Assembly: GCF_923081025.1 (NCBI RefSeq)
Contig: NZ_CAKLPZ010000001.1
Span: forward strand, 1,550,001 to 1,614,000
Reading direction: 5' to 3'
Source: Neolewinella maritima
GTDB lineage: Bacteria; Bacteroidota; Bacteroidia; Chitinophagales; Saprospiraceae
Length of the DNA: 64,000 nt
The notes beneath the pieces were generated by a model, which worked only from the letters and a program-made list of their open reading frames with translations, had not been told where the DNA came from and did not search any database. Of this stretch, positions 25,666-33,496 are shown piece by piece (the first letter of the stretch is position 1; the number at the start of each line of letters is the position of its first letter). The position numbers and the translations under genes are program-made.

Positions 25666-26688
25666 CTAGTACCGATACCCTTTAACGGCGTTGACAAAGG
25701 CCTTCACCCCATCCAGGGGGGTGTCGGGATATACTCCATGCCCAAGGTTGGCTATGTGCTTACGGCCGAAGGCATCGAGCATACGCACGGTGGCCTGCTC
25801 GATGTCTTCCACCGGGGCGTAGAGTTGGGTGGGATCCATATTGCCCTGTAGCACCTGGCCCTGCACCTGCGACCGCGCCGCCTCAATGTCCGCGATCCAG
25901 TCGAGCTGCACGACCTGGCAGTCGAGACGGCCGATGTCGGGGATAGCGTGACGGGCGTCCTTGGCAAATACCGTGACGGGGGTATCACCCAGTTCCTTAC
26001 AGATCAGGTCGATGTAGCGCAGGCTAAACTCCCGGTAGTGCGCCGGAGGCAGCACGCCCGCCCAACTGTCGAATAGTTGGATCAGGTCGGCGCCGTGGCG
26101 GGCCTTTTCCTTCAGGTAGGCCGCCGTGGCAATGGCGATCTTTTCCAGCAGCTGGTGACTGAGCTTCGGATCCTGGTACAGCATGCGACGCGCCTTGCTG
26201 AAGGTCTTGCTGCCGCCGCCTTCGACCATGTAGGCGAAGATCGTCCAGGGCGCTCCGGCAAAACCGATCAGGGGGACGCGATTGTCCAGTCGCTGTTTAG
26301 TCGCGTCGAGGGCGTCAAAGACGTAGCGCAGGTGCTGGGGCGCTTCTTCCGGGGGGCGCAAGGCAGCTACGTCCTGGGCGCTGGCGATCGTCTTGGGAAA
26401 GCGGGGACCTACTTTTTCGATCATGGTGTAGTCCAGTCCCAGAGCCTCGGGGATGACCAGGATGTCGCTGAAGATGATGGCGGCGTCAACCCCCAGTTCG
26501 TCTACCGGCTGTACGGTGACTTCGGCGGCTAGGTCCGGCGTGGAGACCAGTTCCTTGAAGCCACTCAGGCTGGCGCGCAGGGCGCGGTACTGCGGCAGGA
26601 TGCGGCCGGCCTGGCGCATGAGCCAGACGGGGGGGCGTTCGACGGTTTCGCCCCGGGCGGCGCGTAGGAAGAGGTCGTTGGTATACAT
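25666..26688 (-). CDS. hemE: uroporphyrinogen decarboxylase
   Basis: HemE removes four carboxyl groups from uroporphyrinogen III to give coproporphyrinogen III in haem synthesis. From ATG 26688 the protein has 340 residues, the normal length. It begins with the family N-terminus ([24 protein letters not shown]) carrying the substrate arginines. [14 protein letters not shown] with the catalytic Asp, [25 protein letters not shown] and GHGVYPDTP follow. A longer start at 26730 is rejected because a minus-7 motif lies between it and the chosen ATG. Confidence 0.97.
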   Translation of the reverse strand: MYTNDLFLRAARGETVERPPVWLMRQAGRILPQYRALRASLSGFKELVSTPDLAAEVTVQPVDELGVDAAIIFSDILVIPEALGLDYTMIEKVGPRFPKTIASAQDVAALRPPEEAPQHLRYVFDALDATKQRLDNRVPLIGFAGAPWTIFAYMVEGGGSKTFSKARRMLYQDPKLSHQLLEKIAIATAAYLKEKARHGADLIQLFDSWAGVLPPAHYREFSLRYIDLICKELGDTPVTVFAKDARHAIPDIGRLDCQVVQLDWIADIEAARSQVQGQVLQGNMDPTQLYAPVEDIEQATVRMLDAFGRKHIANLGHGVYPDTPLDGVKAFVNAVKGYRY

Positions 26689-26692
26689 GCAG

Positions 26693-26700
26693 CGAAAGTA
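26693..26700 (-). promoter_or_regulatory. possible minus-7 element of hemE
   Basis: The minus strand reads TACTTTCG, one change from TAnnTTTG, ending four bases before the hemE ATG. This is the same close spacing as seen at 6405 and 23613. Confidence 0.4.
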
Positions 26701-26791
26701 GGCAGTTTGGGGTGGGGGAGTGCGGCGCAACCTGACGGCGCCCCCTTATTTGACCGAACAATTACTACATTCACTACACACTCACCCGCGT

Positions 26792-27787
26792 ATGTTCATC
26801 ATCGGTAGCTACTCCCTGGCCGTCTTTTTTTGCATCATCACGATGCTGTGCTGGGGCAGTTGGGCCAATACCCAGAAGCTGGCGGCGCGAGGCTGGCGCT
26901 TCGAGCTGTTTTACTGGGATTACGTGATCGGTATCCTGCTGTTTGCACTGCTGTTCGGACTTACGGCGGGGAGCGCGGGTGCGGTGGGCCGCAGCATGTT
27001 CCCCGATCTGCTGCAGGCGGACTGGTCAAACGTAGGCTCGGCACTGCTCGGCGGGGTGCTCTTCAATGCGGCCAATATTCTGCTGGTGGCTAGTATCGCG
27101 CTTGCGGGGATGAGCGTGGCCTTCCCGACCGGTATCGGGCTGGCCCTGGTGATCGGCGTGGTGGTGAACTACCTGGACCGGCCCGAGGGGGATGCTACGC
27201 TGTTATTTGGCGGCACCTTTCTGGTGGCCGTAGCTATCCTGCTCAACGCCTATGCGTACCGTCGGGCGGGTGCAGGGGGTAACAGCACGCCGACCAGGGG
27301 CCTAGTACTCGCCGTTGTAGCCGGCTGTCTGATGGGGCTGTTCTACAAATATGTGGCTAACTCCATGTTTGAAGACTTCGAGGTGCCGGTACCGGGCAAA
27401 CTGAGTCCGTACTCCGCCGTGCTGGTGTTCGCCGTAGGCATAGCACTGAGCAACTTCCTGTTCAATACCCTGCTGATGCGCTACCCCTTCGAGGGTCCTC
27501 CGCTGCGGTTCGCAGACTATTTTCGGGGTACCACCCGCAATCACCTGATGGGCGTACTGGGCGGCGTGATCTGGTGCATCGGCATGTCGTTCAGCATACT
27601 GGCCAGTGACGAGGCGGGACCGGCCATCAGCTACGGTCTCGGTCAGGGGGCCACGATTGTGGCGGCCCTCTGGGGCATCTATGTATGGCGCGAATTTGCC
27701 GGTGCTCCATCCGGCACGCAGACCATCCTAAATCTGATGCTAGTTTGCTACCTCATCGGTCTGGGGCTCATCGTAGCTGCGGGATGA
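26792..27787 (+). CDS. GRP/DMT-type sugar or ureide permease
   Basis: The 331-residue inner-membrane protein has about ten helices and resembles the glucose/ribose porter and ureide-permease branch of the DMT superfamily. It starts IGSYSLAVFFCIITMLCWGSW, and AGMSVAFPTGIGLALVIGVVVNYLDRP and LGGVIWCIGMSFSILASD are characteristic. The preferred ATG is 26792, right before the first helix. It is followed after 22 bases by a ribokinase gene. This suggests import of ribose or a nucleoside breakdown product and immediate phosphorylation. The substrate is inferred from that neighbour only. Confidence 0.85.
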   Translation: MFIIGSYSLAVFFCIITMLCWGSWANTQKLAARGWRFELFYWDYVIGILLFALLFGLTAGSAGAVGRSMFPDLLQADWSNVGSALLGGVLFNAANILLVASIALAGMSVAFPTGIGLALVIGVVVNYLDRPEGDATLLFGGTFLVAVAILLNAYAYRRAGAGGNSTPTRGLVLAVVAGCLMGLFYKYVANSMFEDFEVPVPGKLSPYSAVLVFAVGIALSNFLFNTLLMRYPFEGPPLRFADYFRGTTRNHLMGVLGGVIWCIGMSFSILASDEAGPAISYGLGQGATIVAALWGIYVWREFAGAPSGTQTILNLMLVCYLIGLGLIVAAG

Positions 27788-27809
27788 CTCATACCAAAAC
27801 CCTCTATCC

Positions 27810-28691
27810 ATGCCCCGAATTACCGTAGTAGGAAGCAGCAATACCGACATGGTCGTGCGAACGCCCCGCTTTCCACAGGCCGGAGAAACCCTACTGGGCG
27901 GCGAGTTCTTCCTGTTTGCCGGGGGCAAGGGAGCCAACCAGGCGGTGGCCGCGGCACGCCTGGGCGGGCATGTGCGGTTCGTAGCCAGGGTAGGGGATGA
28001 CCTGTTTGGCCGGCAAGCGCTCGAGGGGTTTAAGCGCGAGGGCATCGACTGTAGTGCCGTCAGCACCGATCCACAATTAGCTTCGGGAACAGCACTGATC
28101 ACGGTCAACGAGGCCGGTGAGAATACCATCGTGGTAGCTTCCGGAGCCAACGATGCGCTCCGTTCCGCGTTGCTCGCGCCCATTTCTTTAGAAGCGAACG
28201 AGTACGTTCTCACACAACTTGAAACGCCCCTCGAAACGGTGATGGCGCTGGCTGAGCGTACCGACCGCTTAGTGCTAAATCCCGCCCCGGCTCGCGAACT
28301 GCCCGATGATCTGCTCCAGCGCGTCTACCTGATTACCCCCAACGAAACCGAAACCCGCCTCCTCACCGGTGTTCGGGTAACCGACCAGCAGAGTGCAACC
28401 GCCGCGGCCACCCTCCTGCGTCAAAAAGGCGTGCAGCACGTCATCATCACCATGGGTGCCGCCGGCGCGTACTACCAGGGGCCTGCATCTTCCTTCATAA
28501 CGCCCGCGCCATGCGTTAAGGCCGTAGACACCACGGCCGCCGGCGATGTATTCAACGGAGCACTGGTGGTAGCACTATCCGAAGGGCGCAGCATGCGGGA
28601 CGCCGTCGCCTTCGCTATCCGTGCCGCCTCCCTGTCCGTGACCCGCATGGGCGCCCAGACCTCCGCCCCCTACCTGACGGAGCTGCGCTAA
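27810..28691 (+). CDS. rbsK: ribokinase (PfkB family)
   Basis: This cytoplasmic sugar kinase has 293 residues. It opens with the PfkB N-terminal pattern VVGSSNTDMVVRTPRFPQAGET, then FFLFAGGKGANQAVAAARLGG (the GGKGANQ motif of ribokinases) and ARVGDDLFG. ITPNETETRLLTG and VIITMGAAGAYYQ follow. The catalytic loop is VDTTAAGDVFNGALVVALSEG with the base Asp in the AAGD motif. It probably phosphorylates ribose brought in by the permease upstream, feeding the pentose phosphate pathway. It is convergent with the acyl-CoA carboxylase gene. Confidence 0.94.
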   Translation: MPRITVVGSSNTDMVVRTPRFPQAGETLLGGEFFLFAGGKGANQAVAAARLGGHVRFVARVGDDLFGRQALEGFKREGIDCSAVSTDPQLASGTALITVNEAGENTIVVASGANDALRSALLAPISLEANEYVLTQLETPLETVMALAERTDRLVLNPAPARELPDDLLQRVYLITPNETETRLLTGVRVTDQQSATAAATLLRQKGVQHVIITMGAAGAYYQGPASSFITPAPCVKAVDTTAAGDVFNGALVVALSEGRSMRDAVAFAIRAASLSVTRMGAQTSAPYLTELR

Positions 28692-28722
28692 TTCCGCAAG
28701 AATCTGCGATTGAACGCCCCCC

Positions 28723-30351
28723 TTAAGTCTGCACCGCACCTACATTGAACCGCTCCGTAGGTGCGTGCGTAGCGGCCTCGATGCCCGCCGAAATGTACGC
28801 CCGGGTCATCCGTGGATCGATCAGCTCGTCTACCCACAGGCGCGCCGCGGCGTAGTACGGACTCGTCTGACTATCGTAGCGCTCCATGATCTTTTTCAGC
28901 AGCGCCTTTTCTTCCTCCTCGCTGACTTCTTCGCCACGAGCTTTCTGGCTGCTCACCTGGATCTGTAGTAGCACCTTGGCGGCCTGCTCGCCACCCATGA
29001 CGGCGATCCGGGCTGTAGGCCATGCCAGCATCAGCCGCGGATCGTATGCCCGACCGCACATGGCGTAATTCCCCGCCCCGTAGCTGTTGCCTACTACGAT
29101 AGAAAACTTCGGTACGGTGCTGTTACTGACCGCGCTGACCATCTTGGCGCCATCCTTTATGATGCCGCCCTGCTCGGATCGACTACCGACCATAAAGCCC
29201 GACACATCGTGCAGAAACACCAGCGGGATTTCCTTCTGATTGCACACCATGATGAAGCGCGCCGCCTTGTCGGCCGAGTCGCTGTAGATCACGCCGCCGA
29301 ATTGCATCTCGCCCTTGCCGCTCTTGACGACCTCGCGGTTGTTGGCCACGATGCCTACGGACCAGCCATCGATCCGCGCATAACCGCAGAGTATCGTCTT
29401 GCCGTATTCGGCCTTGTACTCCGTGAACTTGCCGCCATCGACCAGCGCACCGATGAGGGCACGGCCGTCGTAGGGCTTGGCGCGCTCTTCCGGAAGTACA
29501 CCCAGAATAGCTGCTTCATCTACCGCTACGGGTTCGCTGCGATCGAAGGGGGAAAGGATCTTCTCGGGTACCCGACCCATGAGGTCGCGGATGGTGGACA
29601 GGCACTCCGTATCGTCGGTACACTTATAGTCGATCACCCCACTGACCGAGGTGTGCATCTCGGCACCCCCCAGGGCTTCGGCTTCCACCTTTTCGCCGAT
29701 GGCTGCACGTACCAGGTAGGGTCCGGCCAGGAAGATGCTGCCGGTGCCGTCGACAATCAGGCTTTCATCAGACATGATGGGCAGGTAGGCGCCACCCGCC
29801 ACGCAGCTGCCCATGACGGCCGCGATCTGCGTGATGCCCAGGGCGCTCATCCGGGCGTTGTTGCGGAAGATGCGGCCGAAGTGATCGGCGTCGGCAAAGA
29901 TTTGCTCCTGCATCGGCAGGAAGACTCCGGCGCTGTCGACCAGGTAGATGATCGGCACCTGGTTTTCCATGGCGATTTCCTGGGCGCGCAGGTTCTTCTT
30001 GCCCGTGATGGGGAACCAGGCACCGGCCTTTACGGTGGCATCGTTGGCCACGACGACACAGAGTCGGCCGGCTACCCGTCCGTAGCCCGTAATTACGCCG
30101 CCTGCCGGACAGCCACCGTGTTCGGGGTACATATCGTAGCCGGCAAAGGCGCCGAACTCCAAAAATTCGGATCCGGGATCAATGAGTTTTGCGACCCGTT
30201 CGCGGGCCGTCAGTTTTCCTTTTTGGTGTTGCTTGGCTACGCGTTTGGCCCCGCCACCCTCGAGAATGCGTTCGAGGCGGTGGTTGAGGCGAGCTACTTG
30301 GAGGAGCATACCGTCTTCGTGGGCGGCAGCCGTGCGTTCTTCTTTGGTCAT
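28723..30351 (-). CDS. acyl-CoA carboxylase, carboxyltransferase (beta) subunit, probably methylcrotonyl-CoA type
   Basis: This biotin-dependent carboxyltransferase subunit has 542 residues from ATG 30351. The two crotonase-like halves are seen: KLTARERVAKLIDPGSEFLE, VVANDATVKAGAWFP, YLVDSAGVFLPMQ and GSCVAGGAYLPIMSDE in the N-terminal half. PLVFLHDVSGFMVGS, AMCGRAYDPRLMLAWPTARIAVMGGEQAAKVL and a C-terminal YYAAARLWVDELIDPRMTR lie in the second. The length, and MPMQ/YLPIMSDE-type motifs rather than propionyl-type ones, favour methylcrotonyl-CoA carboxylase (leucine breakdown). This is not certain. The biotinylated alpha subunit is not in the window. Confidence 0.9.
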   Translation of the reverse strand: MTKEERTAAAHEDGMLLQVARLNHRLERILEGGGAKRVAKQHQKGKLTARERVAKLIDPGSEFLEFGAFAGYDMYPEHGGCPAGGVITGYGRVAGRLCVVVANDATVKAGAWFPITGKKNLRAQEIAMENQVPIIYLVDSAGVFLPMQEQIFADADHFGRIFRNNARMSALGITQIAAVMGSCVAGGAYLPIMSDESLIVDGTGSIFLAGPYLVRAAIGEKVEAEALGGAEMHTSVSGVIDYKCTDDTECLSTIRDLMGRVPEKILSPFDRSEPVAVDEAAILGVLPEERAKPYDGRALIGALVDGGKFTEYKAEYGKTILCGYARIDGWSVGIVANNREVVKSGKGEMQFGGVIYSDSADKAARFIMVCNQKEIPLVFLHDVSGFMVGSRSEQGGIIKDGAKMVSAVSNSTVPKFSIVVGNSYGAGNYAMCGRAYDPRLMLAWPTARIAVMGGEQAAKVLLQIQVSSQKARGEEVSEEEEKALLKKIMERYDSQTSPYYAAARLWVDELIDPRMTRAYISAGIEAATHAPTERFNVGAVQT

Positions 30352-30403
30352 GATCGGGGGTTGGGCGGCCGAAAAGTACGATATTCGCAGTAACCCTCCC
30401 AGC

Positions 30404-30631
30404 ATGGACAGCAGCATCGTCGGCCTCGTCATTCACCTCATCTTTCTCGCGATCGGGGTGTACCTCTACCTGTTCTCCCGCGGGCTCGTCCAGGCCGGCA
30501 CCCCAGAGACCAGGGCCCGCGCCGAGTCCTTCCGCCAAGAGAACGCCACCTGGATGCGCTACCTGGGGCTCGCCTTGGCAGCCGTCATGTTACTCAATCT
30601 CCTATTCGACGTCCAGGCCCTGTTCGCCTAA
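30404..30631 (+). CDS. small two-helix membrane protein, unknown
   Basis: This 75-residue protein starts at ATG 30404, divergent from the carboxylase across 52 bases. It has two hydrophobic helices (VGLVIHLIFLAIGVYLYLFSRG and YLGLALAAVMLLNLLF) joined by a charged loop ETRARAESFRQENATW. No family was recognised. An imperfect hairpin (AGCACT at 30631-30636 with AGTGCT at 30664-30669) begins at its stop codon and may end its transcript. Confidence 0.65.
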   Translation: MDSSIVGLVIHLIFLAIGVYLYLFSRGLVQAGTPETRARAESFRQENATWMRYLGLALAAVMLLNLLFDVQALFA

Positions 30632-30679
30632 GCACTCAACACGCCGGGCGCGGCCGCCGGTGCAGTGCTAAAACAGGAA

Positions 30680-30711
30680 GGCAGCAGAGCGGACCAGTGC
30701 CACCTGCTGCC
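30680..30711 (-). terminator. terminator downstream of tRNA-Leu
   Basis: GGCAGCAG (30680-30687) and CTGCTGCC (30704-30711) form an eight-base stem. Read on the minus strand it starts 16 bases past the tRNA 3' end and is followed by TTCCTGTTTT, as expected for an intrinsic terminator. Confidence 0.65.
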
Positions 30712-30726
30712 TCACCTATGTGTATG

Positions 30727-30812
30727 TACCCGGAACGGGGATCGAACCCGTACTCTCAGTACTGAGAACTGGATTTTAAGTCCAGCGCGTCTACCAGTTC
30801 CGCCATCCGGGC
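30727..30812 (-). tRNA. tRNA-Leu (anticodon UAA)
   Basis: This is an 86-base class II tRNA. The acceptor stem GCCCGGA pairs with TCCGGGT (with a G-U at 1-72), and A is the discriminator base, usual for leucine. The D-arm reads TGGCGGAACTGGTAGACGCG. The anticodon stem CTGGA/TCCAG encloses CTTAAAA, so the anticodon is TAA and reads UUA. The long variable arm is typical of tRNA-Leu, and the T-arm is ACGGG-TTCGATC-CCCGT. CCA is not encoded. A terminator lies just downstream. Confidence 0.96.
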
Positions 30813-30926
30813 GGCACGGGACAAAGGTAATTGAAGTTTATGAGAGATCGGTGTTAGGTGCGTCTTAAGGGCCCACGGCCCCGACATATAGTCCCTATCC
30901 CTTTAACCCCCTAACTCCTTTTTCCG

Positions 30927-30934
30927 TACCTTTG
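30927..30934 (+). promoter_or_regulatory. minus-7 promoter element of the DEAD-box helicase gene
   Basis: TACCTTTG matches TAnnTTTG exactly, with TTTA 21 bases upstream in the minus-33 position. The ATG is 95 bases further on, so this mRNA has a leader of about 90 bases. The stretch 30632-31029 otherwise holds the tRNA, its terminator and a hairpin. Confidence 0.55.
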
Positions 30935-31005
30935 CGGCTTCTTAGCACACACGGGTGGGTTAGGGGCTTACGCTGGGGTGCCTAGATGCACATTGTAGTA
31001 GACCG

Positions 31006-31030
31006 TTTCACCCGTATAAAACAGGTGAAA
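31006..31030 (+). promoter_or_regulatory. hairpin reaching the helicase start codon
   Basis: TTTCACC (31006-31012) pairs perfectly with GGTGAAA (31024-31030), whose last base is the A of the ATG, with an 11-base A-rich loop. This structure would hide the initiation region. Because DEAD-box helicases are often cold-induced, it could act as an RNA switch. That role is inference. Confidence 0.4.
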
Positions 31031-32760
31031 TGGAAAGCTTTAACGAGACGTCACTCCGCGATGACGTCAAACGCGCCGTGGCCGAACTCGGCTTCACGAC
31101 CCCCACGCCGGTCCAGGCAAAGACCATCCCGGCCATTCTCGACTCCGACCGCGACCTGATCGCGCTGGCCCGTACGGGTACCGGCAAGACGGCCGGCTTC
31201 GGACTGCCCGTAGTCAACGGTATCGACACCGAAACGTACGCGGTACAGGCGCTCATCCTTTGTCCTACCCGTGAGCTCTGCCTACAGATCGCACGCGACC
31301 TAATCGAGTTTGCTCGCTTCCGTAAGGGCGTCAACGTGGTTGCCGTATACGGTGGTGCCAGCGCTGGCGACCAGATTCGGGCCATCCGCTCGGGGGGCAA
31401 CATCGTAGTCGGCACGCCGGGTCGAACCCTTGACCTTATCAATCGCGGCAAGCTCGTCGTGGACTCGCTCAAGCGGGTAGTACTGGACGAGGCCGACGAG
31501 ATGCTCAATATGGGCTTCCAGGAAGAGCTTAACGGTATTCTGGACGCCACGCCGAAGGAAAAGCAGACCCTGCTCTTCTCGGCCACCATGCCCCGGGAGG
31601 CCCGCAAGATCTCTACGGACTACATGAACGACCCGCAGGAGATCAGCATCGATCATACGGATGCCGGAAATTCCAACATCACCCACGTGTACTATAAGGT
31701 GAAGGGCAGCGACCGCTTCAGTCTGGTCAAGCTGCTGGTGGAGCTGAATGAGGATATGTACGCCGTCATCTTCTGCCGTACGCGGCGGGAAGTAGATGGT
31801 GTAGCCGAAGACCTGCGTTTTGCCGGACACGCTGCCGATGCCCTACACGGTGATATGAGCCAAGCCCAGCGCGACGATGTCATGAAGCGCTTCCGCAAGG
31901 GGCGCATCAAACTGCTGGTGGCCACCGACGTAGCTGCCCGCGGACTGGACGTGAGCGACCTCACCCACGTTATCAATTACAACCTACCCGACGCCCCCGA
32001 GGTGTACGTGCACCGCAGTGGTCGCACCGGTCGGGCCGGTAAGGAGGGTATCGCCGTATCGATCGTCACCGGTCGGGAACTCCGCAAGATCCGCGATATC
32101 GAGCGCTACGGTAAGCTGGAGATCAGTGAGGCTCCTATCCCGAGCCAGGATGAAGTGTACCGCCGCCGTGCGATGAGCTTCGTCACCTCCATCCAGCAAG
32201 CCGAACTGAAGGACAAGAAGCTTCAGCAGCTACTTCCCGAGATCACTGAGGGACTCGAAAGTCTGGATCGGGAAGAACTCATCCAGCACTTCATTGCCTA
32301 CAGTCTGGCCGACTTCTCCAAGCAACTAGGCAGCGTACGCAAAGTAGAATCGCCCCGCGACGATCCCCGCGATCGGACGGAGCGCCGCGAGCGCAGGAGC
32401 AATGTCAGCTACACCCGCCTGTGCATGGCCGCCGGTCGGCGACAGGGTTACACCGTACCCCAGGTCATCGGCATGCTGAACAAGAACGTACCGGGCCGCA
32501 AGATCGACCTGGGTAAGATCGACCTGCAGAACAACCTAACGTTCATCGACGTGGACGAGAAGGAAGCCAGCCGTGTCGTGGCCGCCCTCAGTGGTGTGCA
32601 GGACAAGGGGCAGGACATCAACCTCAGCGTATACGATGGCAATATGCCCAGCAACGCGGGAGGGGGCGACGGCGATCGCCAGCAGCGCAACAAGTACCGC
32701 GGCTTCGAAGGTGGCTTCAGCAAGGGCAAGAAGAAGCACCGCAAGGGGCAGGGCAAATAG
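31030..32760 (+). CDS. DEAD-box ATP-dependent RNA helicase (CsdA/DeaD-like)
   Basis: The enzyme unwinds RNA during ribosome assembly or RNA decay, often in cold adaptation. The 576 residues carry the Q motif region FTTPTPVQ, motif I ARTGTGKT (47-54), PTREL (79-83), TPGR, DEAD (153-156), SAT, HGDMSQAQRD, ATDVAARGLDV and HRSGRTGR. Beyond residue 400 comes a DbpA/CsdA-type RNA-binding region (about 456-535: YTRLCMAAGRRQGYTVPQVIG). A short basic tail ending KGKKKHRKGQGK follows. The long leader with a hairpin at the start codon suggests post-transcriptional control. Confidence 0.95.
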   Translation: MESFNETSLRDDVKRAVAELGFTTPTPVQAKTIPAILDSDRDLIALARTGTGKTAGFGLPVVNGIDTETYAVQALILCPTRELCLQIARDLIEFARFRKGVNVVAVYGGASAGDQIRAIRSGGNIVVGTPGRTLDLINRGKLVVDSLKRVVLDEADEMLNMGFQEELNGILDATPKEKQTLLFSATMPREARKISTDYMNDPQEISIDHTDAGNSNITHVYYKVKGSDRFSLVKLLVELNEDMYAVIFCRTRREVDGVAEDLRFAGHAADALHGDMSQAQRDDVMKRFRKGRIKLLVATDVAARGLDVSDLTHVINYNLPDAPEVYVHRSGRTGRAGKEGIAVSIVTGRELRKIRDIERYGKLEISEAPIPSQDEVYRRRAMSFVTSIQQAELKDKKLQQLLPEITEGLESLDREELIQHFIAYSLADFSKQLGSVRKVESPRDDPRDRTERRERRSNVSYTRLCMAAGRRQGYTVPQVIGMLNKNVPGRKIDLGKIDLQNNLTFIDVDEKEASRVVAALSGVQDKGQDINLSVYDGNMPSNAGGGDGDRQQRNKYRGFEGGFSKGKKKHRKGQGK

Positions 32761-32776
32761 CTCCTACACCCGTGCG

Positions 32777-33496
32777 CTACAGGTCGGAGATGCGAAGATC
32801 GCGATCCAGCTTGACCGCCAGTCGGGTCAGTAGCTTGAGCCACAGTACCGCCGTGATATAGCTATCGCCTAGGGCCGTATGCCGGTCGGACAGTGGTATG
32901 CGGTAGCGCCTAGCCAGTACGTCGAGGGAGTAATCGCCTTCGGGCGTCCAGTATCCGGCGGGGCGTAGCCGTTTGGCTAATCCAACGGTATCGACCACGC
33001 GGTTTTTGAGCGGGCCGGCGCCATGTCTGGCCAGTGCCCGATTGATCATCTCGATGTCGAAGCCGATATGGTGGCCTACTATGACGCTATCCCTCAAGTA
33101 GTCCAGTAGCTCGGCTAGCATACTGGGCTCGTCGCTGTAGGTATACCGGCGCGAATTTGGAATAATTCCATGAATAGGAATAGCGTGGCTATTCTCTACG
33201 CTGCTCGGACTGGGTAGATAAGCTTCAAATTTTTCCGCCAGGTGAATGCTGTTACCGTACACCCGCAGTGCCCCCAGGCTGAGGATGCGGTCCGTGCGAA
33301 CGTCGAGTCCCGTAGTTTCCGCATCCAGTACAACTATGGTGATGGTATTGAGCAGTCTATCCGCGGCGGGTACTTCCGATTGGGCTAAGATATCGCGGTA
33401 GGCGCGGTACCACGGGGGCCAATCTTCCGAATCCGCGTCGGTAGGGTGCAAACCCAACCGCCGCTTTAATCGCTCCATCCACTTGCCATTCGCCAC
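32777..33496 (-). CDS. 3'-5' exonuclease, DNA polymerase III epsilon-like
   Basis: This DEDDh-type exonuclease has 239 residues. Exo I is VVLDAETTGLDVRTDRILSLG with the catalytic Asp58 and Glu60. Exo II is VIVGHHIGFDIEMIN, and Exo III is DRHTALGDSYITAVLWLKLL with the His and Asp. A 45-residue N-terminal extension precedes the domain. The GTG at 33496 shares one base with the TAG of the upstream cNMP/CBS/DUF294 gene, so translation is coupled. This pairing with a DUF294 protein recurs in other bacteria, to my recollection. The substrate may be RNA, DNA or a signal nucleotide. Confidence 0.92.
   Translation of the reverse strand: MANGKWMERLKRRLGLHPTDADSEDWPPWYRAYRDILAQSEVPAADRLLNTITIVVLDAETTGLDVRTDRILSLGALRVYGNSIHLAEKFEAYLPSPSSVENSHAIPIHGIIPNSRRYTYSDEPSMLAELLDYLRDSVIVGHHIGFDIEMINRALARHGAGPLKNRVVDTVGLAKRLRPAGYWTPEGDYSLDVLARRYRIPLSDRHTALGDSYITAVLWLKLLTRLAVKLDRDLRISDL

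Noticed and set aside
29209-30393. Long open frame on the plus strand (394 codons)
   Set aside because: It lies wholly antisense to the well-conserved acyl-CoA carboxylase gene; the composition is that of a shadow frame and no motif is seen.
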